Shown here in pieces: positions 9,966-20,895 of a DNA stretch of 64,000 nucleotides (the stretch's first letter is position 1; each line of letters opens with the position of its first letter). Both the position numbers and the translations under genes were made by a program. The notes beneath the pieces were generated by a model, which saw nothing but the letters and a program-made list of their open reading frames with translations, was not told where the DNA came from and searched no databases. Source of the stretch: Flaveria trinervia (taxonomy: Eukaryota > Streptophyta > Magnoliopsida > Asterales > Asteraceae); assembly GCA_025506515.1 (NCBI GenBank), contig CM046453.1, positions 31,993,845-32,057,844 on the forward strand, read 5' to 3'.

Positions 9966-12900
9966 ATGGCGGACAGATGGTCCATCAACCCCAAGCACAA
10001 CATATGTGCTCATTTAGATTCTACGACCCGGAATGGTGCCAAGTTTGCAGGGATCGTCACTTTCCTTAAGCGATCCAGGATCCACAAGGCGATATCTACA
10101 CCATGCACTCCCTACAGGTCTATTCAGCAGGCCTTCTGGGAGGGAGCATCGGTTGATCGCTCTCATGAGCCGTACAACATCAGGAGCTCTATTTTTTGGG
10201 ATGGATATTGAGGTCACTGCCGAGGATATCAGGAGAGTACTTGGGTTGGGTGATGATGCAGACCACCCCACCAGACTTCACTCACTGATGGTGAGAGGGT
10301 GCTTCTTGAGGATGAAGTACGCTAGGGATATTAATGCAAGTGTGCTCAACAAGAGCAACATGTGTCCCTAGTACAAGTACTTGGCACATGTCATCCTCAA
10401 GTGCTTGGCTTCGTGAAGGGCTGGGGTTGATGATCTTTCAAACCAGATTCAAAATGCCTACGTGGCACTAGTACTGAACCACCCTTTCAGTTTCTCAAGC
10501 ATGATATTCTTCTACTTGATAGAGAATTTGGAGGCGAAGGGCCAAGAGGGTTTCTGCATGTACCCTAGGTTTTTACAGATGATCTTTGATAAGAAGCTGC
10601 CCACACTGCCCAAGGAGAGCTACGACACTGTGTCGTTGGAGATCATGGATGATACGACACTGGGACGTATGATGGTTTACTGGGGAAAGCAGGTCAAACC
10701 CCCGGTAAAGAGGCTCATCGGCCATCTGGCCAAGGTGGACTACGTGACGCGGCGGAGGCAGCGGTGATGATGGAGATGCAGGGCCCACTCAACTGAGGGC
10801 CCCCACTGCTGATATAGCATCTCCTGCATCAACCCAAGGTAGAACATAAGCTGCAGGACTCCATCAGGACTTTCGTCTTGATGAGGAGGATGAGATGGAC
10901 GAGGAGCCCTTGACTCGGACTGTGGGTAGTAGGGTGGTTGCCACTGACCGAGGTATTCGGGTGGTTGGAGGACGCCCTGGCGAGTCTGGGGAGGCTAACA
11001 CTGATCCTACTTATGCTCCCGATTAGCCCAGCAGTGTTCCGGGGGAGCATCCACCTCGAGGGGCTAGAGGAAGAAAAGGATGGCTCAGCCCCGCGGTTTG
11101 AAGAAGAAGAGGAGGAAGATGACTTTCATCACCACCACCACTACTACCACCACTTCCACGACTCCACCTACTACCACCACTACCACCATTCCATCCACCA
11201 CCTTATTTACCACCTCACACACCACTACCACAACCAATCCACCACCACCTTCATCTATACCACCCCTAATCTTCACCACTCAGCCACCTCCTTCATCTAT
11301 ACCAACCCCAATCTTCACCACTGCCACCACCACCACCACTAGCCACCATGCAGGACCATCATCTTACCCCTCCTATCCATCTGGATCCTCTCTACCTCCT
11401 AGTGGGGTAGAGGAACAACTCTCGGCACTTAACTGCATGGTGCTTAAGCTGTTGGCAGCCGATAACAAGAAGACTGCCCAGATTCGTCAGCTAGTAGAAC
11501 TTACTGCTGCACAATCTCTACAGATATCTCAGCAGGCACAGCTGATAGAGCAGCAGGCACAGCAGATGGCTGCTCAGAGCTCAGAGATGTTCCAACTCTA
11601 GGAGCAACATGTCCAATCAGCAAAACGGATAAAGGAGTTGGAGGCGACCAACAAACCATCATGCTAAGGCTCAAAGGATCAAAGGATGAGCCATTAAAGA
11701 TCAAAGAAGGAGATGGAGATGATGGTGATGATGATGACAGTGATGATGATGATGATGATGATGATGATGGTGATGATCAAGGGGAGGATACTGATGCTCG
11801 TGATGATGTTGATGATGGAGATGATGATACTTCTGCTGCGGGTGCCACATCTCCAAGTGAAGGAGGACCAAGAGAGCTCAAGACCAAGGTGCCACCACTT
11901 CAGCCCCGTCCAGTGGAGCACATGATACAAGACTAGAGTAATGCTTAGTCGTTTATGTTATTTAATCATGTGTATTAGAATCTTGTAACAAATTAATGTA
12001 ATTAATGTTTATATTTATTGTTGATGTTTACTGCTTTGATTCTTGACTAATGGTTGATGTGTTACATGTTTTAAATCAAGCAGATCCAAACTATAAAAGA
12101 GATGAATATGATGTTGCTGCCCTCCAACAGATCAAGACTCAGCTCATGATGATTCTTGATCTGCAGGGAATAGTCAGTGGATCAGTGAATTACACTCCTA
12201 AAGAAGGAAAGATAATTCATGATCTCACAGACGCAACTTGCTAAAATATTCTGACTCAATTTAGATTAGATCGTGAAAGATGTTCCAACAATCCATGTGG
12301 AAAGTGATGATGAGCTCAATGACGTTATGAGATCGAGATTGAAGATGTCACAGACCAACACTATCCGGAGTACACTGACATTAAGGGTAATGTCGTTCCC
12401 AATCTGGGCGACAACCTTGTTAGTGAAACTTTTGAGACTCTGGATAAAATGGAAGAAGAGTCTGATAAGAAAGAAGATACGGCCCAGCCTTGGAAGCTGA
12501 AGTAAATATCAGAAAGGCTGAGTGGGCTGCGTGCTCTGAAGAAATAAGAGCCCAACGCAGTGCTTAAACGTCAACTGTCTACACCAAGCTGTACAAAGTG
12601 AAGAAACATCACAAGGTGTCGGGCAAAATCATAACATGGGCGTATTTTGAAGATCTCAACGTTTATGCAGTTAAACGTGAGAAGGGGATCGAGTACTTTA
12701 GGTTCCCACATAACCTGAAGACTCTTCCTGAATTTGAGCTAAACAAGTTAGCAAAGTTAAAATTGTTATACGCTGAGTCACGCAAAATGTCAGGCTGGTT
12801 TGAAACTGCTCTAAAAAGAGAGTACCACACCAGATGGGTCAACTTCAAACCTCAACAGACAACGAGGTATATCAGACGGTCTGAGGTTGATCCCATTACT

Positions 12901-13284
12901 GGAAAACCAAAAATAGTGCTGAATTGGAGTCCTCCGCGCACAATGTCTAAGATCCCTCCACGGGAAATGCCACAAGACTTCACTCCACACTTCAAATGGT
13001 TGTACTATGATTGGAGGACGGGAGAGGCAGTCATAGTTTTGAACAAGAATGGTGTAATGGAAACCATCAGGGTGTTTGACCCAATGTGGCTTACAAACTT
13101 GTTTGCAGATGATGTCTATACATTATACAAGTGGCCATTATTCTATGACTCTCAAGATATTGTACAAGCTCTACAATTTCAGAACGTAATACGACTCTGT
13201 TTTGCTTTTGATATACATGCCGAAGTGACTAGAGAAAAGAAGTACAAGAAGTTTGAGGAACTCATGAAGGATGTAAGACATTAG
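9966..13284 (+). pseudogene. aORF: extra ORF between pol and 3' LTR (element A, broken)
   Basis: Uncharacterised protein, about 1,057 codons if the predicted 146-nt intron is removed. The ATG at 9966 follows the intron acceptor, as in E and D. N-terminal domain (about 260 codons) with NPKHNICAHL, GIVTFLKRSRI, PYRSIQQAFWEGA, VLGLGDDAD and GFCMYPRFLQMI. Then a Ser/Thr/Pro-rich linker (TTTTTTTTSTTPP...), a Gln-rich coiled-coil-like stretch (QISQQAQLIEQQAQQMAAQS) and a long Asp tract coded by GAT repeats. After the intron comes a C-terminal domain with AWAYFEDLNVYAVKREKG, REMPQDFTPHFKW, FDPMWLTNL and YKWPLFYD. No signal peptide or membrane helix is evident. It sits where SIRE-type elements carry an env-like ORF. 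From memory, the N-terminal domain resembles proteins common in Asteraceae annotations. Lesions include a frameshift near 10205, TAG at 10369, TGA near 10417, a break near 10766, TAG near 11934 and frameshifts near 12235 and 12490. The last 228 codons (12598-13284) are open. Confidence 0.75.
11938..12083 (+). other. Predicted coding intron within the A aORF
   Basis: Donor GTAATG at 11938; acceptor AAATCAAGCAG ending at 12083. Joining ...A|AT CCA AAC keeps the reading frame into DPNYKRDEYD. E (55886-56032, 147 nt) and B (18798-18943, donor GT mutated to TT) have the same junction and phase. In all three the unspliced sequence hits stops within the intron. Confidence 0.6.
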
Positions 13285-13291
13285 ACGAAAC

Positions 13292-13309
13292 TAGGTCCAA
13301 GGGGAAGTT
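13292..13309 (+). promoter_or_regulatory. Polypurine tract before LTR2
   Basis: The purine run AAGGGGAAG lies just after the aORF stop and abuts the LTR start at 13310. The B and E copies read CCAAGGGGGAGTT at the same place. It would prime plus-strand DNA synthesis. Confidence 0.85.
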
Positions 13310-14060
13310 TGTAGATACACGTGTCCCTAGTTTCTGCATTTAATGTAATATGTTTGTATTGTCTTACACATATGTAATTGTACGGGTATTAATGAATACA
13401 GTACTTAATGAAATACAATATGTGGTTGTGCTTATAATGTTGAATATTTCATTGGTTGGTATGTAATAACGCTTATTGAACTGACTATATAGGTTGTGGT
13501 TGTTTGAATAATATCTAATCAATTATGATTATGAAAAATTTCAAACTTAATCATGTGAAGTTCTCATGCGATTGGCCCATGCTAATGGACCATACGCATG
13601 AACAACTTCATGCTAATGAACCAGTCGTACGAATGAACCAGGAGACTGGATCAGTCGCATGAGTGTAACATGAGATTGACTCAGTCGCACGACTGAACAC
13701 TTAGTCGTGCGAATGGATCAACCGCATGACTCAATCGCTCGATTGAACCATGCAAATGGTCCAGTCGTACAATTGAGAAACCTTAACCTATAAATACCAC
13801 TTAAATCATGGAAAAACTAGACACTTTGAATATTTCGATACCTACACGTACCCTAGCCATCCAGAGACCTCTAGTAACGTGTTCCAACTTCATAGATCAC
13901 AGTAGATGGATTGCTAAGCATTCTTAACGTTTAGATTAAATCTTTAATTGATTCTACGTGCGTTCTCACTGATTGGATCACCAATCAAATAGGATTCCGC
14001 ACTATTTGATTCGGTATACGCGTAAATCTGTTAGTATTCGTCCAGTACACGATCCTAACA
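13310..14060 (+). repeat. Central LTR shared by A and B (LTR2)
   Basis: 751 bp, TGTAGATACA...CCTAACA, the most complete of the three LTRs. It serves as 3' LTR of A (polypurine tract on its left) and 5' LTR of B (primer site on its right). TATAAATA at 13789-13796 follows a dyad array with a perfect CAGTCGCACGACTG at 13682-13695. Confidence 0.92.
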
Positions 14061-14062
14061 AG

Positions 14063-14074
14063 TGGTATCAGAGC
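14063..14074 (+). promoter_or_regulatory. Primer-binding site, initiator tRNA-Met type (B)
   Basis: TGGTATCAGAGC, 2 nt after LTR2, identical to the site of A. It is followed by a leader to 14546 with dyad motifs and no coding signal. Confidence 0.95.
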
Positions 14075-14546
14075 TTTGGCTCTAGCTTTACATGTGATTC
14101 AATCGTTTTGATATAAAAATTCTGTTTTTACTCTAAAAAACGCAATCTTTTGTGTCAAATCGGGTTTTAGACGTCTCCTAATCGTAAAGTTATGTTTTTT
14201 TTGGCATACGGCAATTAGGGTTAGCAAAAATTCGTGTTTTTGTATTCAACGCCTTAAATCTATGAATTTCTAAAATCCACAGGCCCAATCGCACGATTAA
14301 CTAAATCACCCGATTGAGTTCATACGTATCCCCTATATGGATGATTGCACATTCATACATCCATTCGTACGACTGAGAAGCCTATTCGCATTGTTCAACC
14401 GCATTAGTTCATTCGGCCGACTGAGTAATCCGCAGTGTTTCAGTCGCACGATTGAACCATCCATAGGCCAATCACCCAAATAGCCTAATCGCACATCTTC
14501 ATTTGCACTAATGCAAAAGTTTGGTTTAAAGTTAAAGTTAATCGCT

Positions 14547-17358
14547 ATGGAAAACCAATACTCAACATTCACAGCAGTGAGAGACTCACATATACAAAAC
14601 TTACTGCTACTGGAGAATGAAGTGGGGAATGAGAACAGCCCCTAAAGCTAATCATGTTAGACAATACCCACAATGGAAGCAACGTTTCGAGATCTACTTA
14701 AATGGAGTAGATCCAAATCTGTGGGAGTCTATAGAGACGGGGTACATCATGCCTGTAGGAGCTGATGGTATGAAACTCACACTTGGTGGCATGACTGACG
14801 GACAAAAGGTGAAATACAATGCCGAAAAGAAAGTTTATGCTTTTCTTACAGAGTCAATTCCGAAGGATATTTTCCATCAATTCTCGGAATATACACAAAC
14901 AAAGAAACTAAGGGATGCATTGGAGAATAGATATGACAGAAACACATCATTGAAGGCCATAAAGGCTAAGGCTTTAAAGAATGAGTTTGACAACTTCTCC
15001 TCGATGGGAAAAGAAAGCCTAGATGATGTTATCGATAGGTTCTACCACTTAATGAGTGAGATGCACACTCATGGAGTATCAACGTCAGTGGAGGACAAAG
15101 TGTCCAACTTTGCAGATGGGCTTCCGGAGAAATGGGTTTCATTTGTCTCCAATCTCAGACAGAATGGTATGCTAACGAAGTTGGATATCAATGACTTCAT
15201 TCTGAAACTGAGAGAAGAAGAACTGAGGATGAAGTATAGAGCTCATAAGTCTTCTTATGATCAGAATCCAGCACTGTACAATAAGACTCCTCAAGCCAAA
15301 ACATCTAGAGCACCTCTTCAAGCAGCTTTTGTATCAAGCTCGTCTGGTCCTTCACCAGCCTTTACTTTAGGGTCAGAAATGTTAGGGTCATCTGGTACCC
15401 AATAATTGCACCTGAAGCAAATGCAGCAAACGTGAAGACCGAGACCTTCAGCAATGTGATAGTTGAGGTAGCTAAAGAGCACATGGATCTCTTAGCTGCG
15501 GTAGTCCACTCCTATGATGGACTAATTGCTTGTAAAATTAGGAACTGCCATCTGGCAGATGAGGATTGTGAGCAGGTGGATGAGACAGAGCTAGAGTGGA
15601 TGGACATAATGTGGGCCTTAGCAAGTGCTATCCGAGAGCTAAGAAGTTTCTCAAAAAGACCGGACAAAATTTGATTGCAACTAAGGATACTACCTTCATC
15701 TTTGATAAATCCAAGGTAACCTGCTTCAACTCCGGAGAGAAAGGGCACTTCAAAAGGGAGTGTGTGAAGCCAAAGAAGACTGACAATGGGAATCCTTTCT
15801 CCTTCTTCAATCGTCAAGAGAAACCCACTAGTAGTCCTACTTCATCAAGCAAGGATCCCAAAGCCTCTACTGCTCATGATGATGAAGGATAGGACTGGCG
15901 CTTTCAGTTTCTCTCACCGGGAGAATCTAATTTCGCTAGTATGAAGGATATAGATGATGACTCTGCCAGTGAAGGAGATATTGAAGTTGAACTCACGATG
16001 TCAACTCAGAAGAGACTGCACCAGTGGTCAACTACCTGCCTGAAGAAGGGAAAACTACAACAACATCTGAATCACCAGGTCCAGAAACACCAGACTCTGC
16101 ATTGATGGCTGATTCATCAGAACCCGCTCAGGTAAGTGCTACTGACCAACTTTTTTAATAATCATGCTTGTTCTGATTGTAATAAATTTAGAGAAAGCAT
16201 TGATTTAAAATTTGCTAGGATATTAGATCATAATGATAACTTAGTAAAGGACTTGGAACTGTGCACTGAAGGTAACAGAGTGTTAAAACAAAATGAGCAT
16301 AGTTACAAAGAAAAGATAGACCTTTTGAACAAACCGCTTAGGGAAACATAAGCCTTTACCAAGCTAATGACATTAGGTACTATCTAAACTCCTAGAGGAC
16401 ACTAAGAAACAAAAGGCAGTTTTAGAAGTAGAAGTTAATTCCTTAAAATAAACACTGCATAGTTGGACTAGTTCTTCACACATAGTCCAACACTTAGTGA
16501 GAGAGCGTAAGAATGGGGAGGGTTTGGGTTATAAAGTGGTTCCACCACCACATGAGACCTTGATAAACACTAAAATTAAACCAATTAGTAACAATCCAAT
16601 CAAGGATCATGTGGTGTCCACTCCTCTAATAAGTGATCCAGATTTCACATGTTCATCAAATGAATCTGGTACTAGAAAAAAGGAGGCCATTTCAAAGGCA
16701 AAAGGTAAAATGCCTTGTGTTAATCTGGACAAAGAGTTTGAAAAGTTTAGAATAAAGTCTGGTTCAACAACTATCAAATCAGAACCTAAAAGGACCAGCA
16801 ATGTTAACCCATCACATGCATCATGTCAAAGTCCTGAAAATAGAAAAGAGAAAGATGTTAAAAGTGTTAAAGCAATTAACTTTGTTAAACCAGATAAAAC
16901 ATCTAAACAATCAGAGTCAAAACCCAAACTGAGTAAGGTCACCCGGGTGTCTCATACGTCTCCACAAAAACAGTTAAATCGTAAAGTCGAAAGCAGATCA
17001 TGTTATAGCTGTGGAGAGTATGGACACATTGCGTCTCATTGTCCTTACTATTAGACACCAAGGAGGAAAGTTAAACTCCCTAAACAAAAACCTAGCTCTT
17101 TCAAGAGGAACTCAGTGATGCCACCTAAAAGAGATAGTGAACCTAAAGTTCAACACATTAGCCAATCGTCTATTTATCACAAACAGGCCTTACACAAAGC
17201 TGGCTTATGGAGGGAGAAATCAACCTCATTGTCTGATAATGAGAACAAGAAGACATTTGAGCTTCCCTCACCCTCGAACGGTCATGGTTACATTTATGAT
17301 GTGTGATGCCTCTGGGAAACACAAGCCAGTGAAGGCTTGGGTCCCTAACTTGAACTAA
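14547..17358 (+). pseudogene. gag: copia gag, element B (best-preserved copy)
   Basis: Same gene as in A, with ATG at 14547. A frameshift near 14635 is compensated near 14660. From there the capsid domain is open for about 250 codons to 15405, including the segment deleted in A (SIPKDIFHQFSEYT, LDDVIDRFYHLMSEMHTHG). It is followed by CFNSGEKGHFKREC (first knuckle, second Cys changed to Ser), the coiled coil (about 16180-16480), GLGYKVVPPP, and a 185-codon open stretch 16497-17054 ending in an intact knuckle, CYSCGEYGHIASHC. Breaks: TAA at 15403, a frameshift near 15635, TAG at 15890, a frame change near 16010, a break near 16350 and TAG at 17052. It ends PNLN-TAA at 17358. Confidence 0.88.
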
Positions 17359-17374
17359 TGTTTTCAAACTGAAT

Positions 17375-17596
17375 ATGCAGGGTGTTCGATATAGTGCTGA
17401 AACCAACATGTGGATTATAGACAGCGGAGAATCTAGGCACACGACAGGGAACAGGGATCTCTTATCAAATGTGAAACAGATAAAAGGAGGTCACATTTTG
17501 TTTGAAGGAAACAAAGGTGGGTACATCACAGCTCAAGGGGAAGTAGGTAATCAGAAAGTGAAGTTTGACAAGGTAAACTACATTCAACAACTTCAA
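17375..17596 (+). pseudogene. pol: copia protease fragment, element B
   Basis: Start of pol: WIIDSGESRHTTGNRDLLSN near 17411, the catalytic Asp-Ser-Gly region. The open frame stops being pol at the deletion junction 17597, inside the sequence that in A leads to the integrase zinc site. Integrase, RT and RNase H are absent from B, so B could not have moved on its own. Confidence 0.85.
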
Positions 17597-17612
17597 ATTA
17601 GGACTTTCGACT
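17597..17612 (+). repeat. Templated 16-bp insert at the B deletion junction
   Basis: ATTAGGACTTTCGACT at 17597-17612 is identical to 17681-17696, where it belongs in the aORF sequence. It joins protease to the aORF interior, which in A are about 6.5 kb apart. Confidence 0.8.
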
Positions 17613-20147
17613 GAGGGCCCCCACTGCTGATATAGCATCTCCAGCATCAACCCAAGGTGGAACATAGGCGGCAGGGTTCCATTAGGACTTTCGACTTGAT
17701 GAGGAGGAGGAGACGGACGAGGAGCCCTTGACTCGGACTGTGGGTAGTAGGGTGGTTGCCACTGACCGAGGTATTCGGGAGGTTGGAGGACGCCTGGCGA
17801 ATCTGGGGAGGATGACACTAATCCTACGTATGCTCCCGATTAGCCCAACAGTGTTCTAGGGGGAGCATCCACCTTCAGGGGCTCAAGGAAGAAAAGGATG
17901 GCTCATCCCCACGGTTTGAAGAAGAAGAGGAGGAGGATGACTTTCATCACCACCACCACTACTACCACCACTTCCACCACTCCACCTACTACCACCACTA
18001 CCACCATTCCATCCACCACCTAATCTACCATGTCACACACCACTACCACAACCACTCCACCACCACCTTCATCTATACCACCCCCAATCTTCACCACTCC
18101 ACCACCACCTTCATCTATACCACCCTCAATCTTCACCACTCCACCACCTCCTTCATCTATACCAACCCCAATCTTCACCACTACACCACCACCATCACTA
18201 GCCACCACGCAGGACCATCATCTTACCCCTTCTATCCATCTGGATCATCTCTACCTCCTAGTGGGGTAGAGGAACAACTCTCGGCACTTATCCGCATGGT
18301 GCTGAAGCTGTTGGTAGCCGATGACGAGAAAACTGCCTAGATTCGTTAGCTAGTAGAACTTACTGCTGCACAATCTCTGCAGATATCTCAGCAGGCACAG
18401 CTGATAGAGCAATAGGCACAGTAGATGGCTACTCAGAGCTCAGAGATGTCCCAACTCCAGGAGCAACATGTCCAATCAGCAAAATGGATAAAGGAGTTGG
18501 AGGCGACCAACAAGACCATCATGCTGAGGCTCAAAGGATCAAAGGATGAGCCCATAAAGATCAGAGAAGGAGATGGGGATGATGGTGATGATGATGACAG
18601 TGATGATGATGATGATGATGATGATAGTGATGATCAAGGGGAGGATATTGATGCACGTGATGATGTTGATGATGGAGATGATGATACTTCTGTTGTGGGT
18701 GTCACATCTGCAAGTGAAAGGAGGACCAAGAGAGCTCAGGACCAAGGTGCCTCCACTTCAGCCCCGTCTGCAGAGGGGTACATGATACAAGACAAGATTA
18801 ATGCTTAGTTGTTTATGTTATTTAAATCATGTGTATTTGAATCTTGTAAAAAATTAATGTAATTAATGTTTATATTTATTGTTGATGTTACTTCTTTGAT
18901 TGTTGACTAATGGTTGATGTATTACATGTTTTAAATCAAGCAGATCCAAACTATCAAAGAGTTGAATATGATGTTGCTCCCCTCCAACAGATCAAGACTC
19001 AGCTCATGATGATTCTTGATCTGCAGGGAATAGTCAAGAGATCAGTGAATTACACTCCTGAAGAAGGAGAGATAATTCATGATCTCACAGACGAGAAACT
19101 TGGTGAAATATTCCGACTCAATCCAGATGAGTTCGTGAATGATGCTCCAACAGTCATTGTGGAAAGTGATGATGAGCTCAACGACGTTCATGAGATCAAG
19201 ATTGAAGATGTCACAGACCAACACTATCCGGAGTACACCGAGATTGAGGGTAATATCGTTCCCAATCTGGGCGACAACCTTGTCAGTGAAACTTTTAACA
19301 CTCTGGATAAAATGGAAGAAGAGTCTAGCAAGAAAGAAGATACGGCCTAAGCCTCAGAAGCTGAAGCAAAAATCAAAAAGGCTGAGTGCTGCATGCTTTG
19401 AAGAAATAAGAGCCCAATGCAGTGCTACAACATCAACTGTCTACACCAAGCTGTACAAAGTGAAGAAACATCACAAGGTGTCAGGAAAAATCATAGCATG
19501 GGCGTATGTTAAAGATCTCAACGTTTATGCAGTTAAACGTGAGAAAGGGATTAGGTACTTTAGGTTCCCACATGACCTGAAGACTCTTCCTAGATTTGAG
19601 CTAAACAAGTTAGCAAAGTAAAAATTGCTATACGCTGAGCCACGCAAAAAATGTTAGGCTGGTTTGAAACTGCTCTAAAAAGAGAGTACCACACCAAATG
19701 GGTCAACTTCAAACCTCTACGCCAACGAGGTATATCAGACGGTCTGAGGTTGATCCCATTACTGGAAAACCAAAAATAGTGCTGAAATGGAGTCTTCCGC
19801 ACACAATGTCAAAGATCCCTCTAAGAGAAATGCCACAGGACTTCACTCCACACTTCAAGTGGTGATACTATGATTAGAGGATAGGAGAGGCAAGCATAGT
19901 TTTGAATAAGCATGGGGTAATGGAAACCATTAGGGTGTTTGACCTAATGTGGCTTACAAACTTGTCTACGGATGATGTCTGTATATTATACAAGTGGCCA
20001 TTATTCTATGACTCTCAAGATATTGTACAAGCTCTATAATTTCATAACGTTATACGACTCTGTTTTGCTTTTGAGATACATGCTGGAGTCACTAGAGAAG
20101 ATAAGTACAAGAAGTTTGAGGAACTCATGAAGGATGTAAGACATTAA
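17613..20147 (+). pseudogene. aORF, element B (N-terminal domain deleted)
   Basis: Starts inside the region equivalent to A 10788; the N-terminal domain and internal promoter are gone. What remains: the acidic and T/P-rich linker (17700-18200, with tandem PPPSSIPPPIFTT-like repeats), a Gln-rich coil with two TAG stops near 18416-18423, the Asp tract (18575-18690), the predicted intron 18798-18943 with its donor destroyed, and the C-terminal domain. The stretch 18910-19350 is open and ends at a TAA also found in E. Further stops and frameshifts follow before the final TAA at 20147. Compared with A this copy has an expanded proline repeat. It cannot yield a complete protein. Confidence 0.78.
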
Positions 20148-20155
20148 ACTAAACT

Positions 20156-20172
20156 AGGTCCAAGGGGGAGTT
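20156..20172 (+). promoter_or_regulatory. Polypurine tract before LTR3
   Basis: AGGTCCAAGGGGGAGTT directly abuts the LTR start at 20173, as in E (57250-57262). Confidence 0.85.
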
Positions 20173-20895
20173 TGTAGATACATGTGTCCCTAGTTTCTGA
20201 ACTTAATGTAATATGTTTGTATTGTCTTATACATATGTAATTGTATGGGTACTTAATGAAATACAGTACTTTATGAAATACAATATGTGGTTGTGCTTAT
20301 AATGTTGAATATTTCATTGGTTGGTATGTAATAACGCTTATTGAACTGACTATATAGGTTGTGGTTGTTTGAATAATATCTAAATCAATTAATGATTATG
20401 AAACATATTCAAACTTAATCATGTGAAGTTCTCATGCGATTGGCCCATGCTAATGGACCATACGCATGAACAACTTCATGCTAATAAACTAGTCCTACGA
20501 ATGAACCAGGAGACTAGATCAGTCGGATGATTGTAACATGAGATTGACTCAGCCGCACGACTGAACACTCAGTCGTGCGAATGGATCAACCGCATGACTC
20601 AATCGCTCGACTGAACCATGCAAATGGTCCAGTCATACGATTGAGAAACCTTAACCTATAAATACCACTTAATCATGGAAAAACTAGACACTTTGAATAT
20701 TTCGATACCTACATGTACCCTAGCCTTCCAGAGACCTCTAGCAACCTGTTCCAACTTCATAGATCGCAATAGATCGATTGCTAATCTTTCTAAATGTTTA
20801 GATTCAATCTTTAATTGACTCTATATGCGTTCTCACTGATTGGATCGCCAATCAAATAGGATTCCGTACTATTTGATTCGGTATACGCATAAATC
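20173..20895 (+). repeat. 3' LTR of element B (LTR3), truncated at its end
   Basis: 723 bp, begins TGTAGATACATG; TATAAATA at 20657-20664 with the dyad array upstream. It follows LTR1 and LTR2 up to ...GCATAAATC, then changes to gypsy sequence, so its last 30 bp or so, including the CCTAACA end, are lost. Confidence 0.88.

Larger units (their letters stand above)
130..20895 (+). mobile_element. Tandem Ty1/copia array: LTR1 - internal A - LTR2 - internal B - LTR3
   Basis: Three related LTRs start with TGTAGATACA at 130, 13310 and 20173 and bracket two internal regions in the same orientation that share the central LTR. Internal A keeps gag, pol and the extra 3' ORF. Internal B lacks about 6.5 kb from protease to the middle of the aORF. 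The array sits inside gypsy element G1: gypsy reverse transcriptase ends at 129 and gypsy RNase H resumes at 20896. There is no target-site duplication, LTR3 lacks its last 30 bp or so, and about 290 bp of gypsy is missing, so the right border was eroded after insertion. The long gag with a coiled coil and two zinc knuckles, the large size and the ORF after pol suggest a SIRE-like lineage (inference). Confidence 0.88.

Noticed and set aside
11085..11279. Minus-strand Val/Gly-rich ORF
   Set aside because: It is the antisense shadow of the Thr/Pro-rich linker of the aORF (CCACCA repeats); the composition is purely repeat-driven. The same applies to 18020-18208.
11694..11930. Isoleucine-rich minus-strand ORF and Met-rich plus-strand ORF over the GAT tract
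   Set aside because: Alternate frames of a GAT microsatellite that codes the Asp tract in the aORF frame. The same holds at 18539-18785, 41686-42108 and 55447-55878.
9966..13284. Calling the aORF an envelope gene or a synaptobrevin/longin protein
   Set aside because: The position resembles env-like ORFs, but no signal peptide or membrane helix is visible. I recall the longin label only from automated annotations of similar proteins and see no longin signature.
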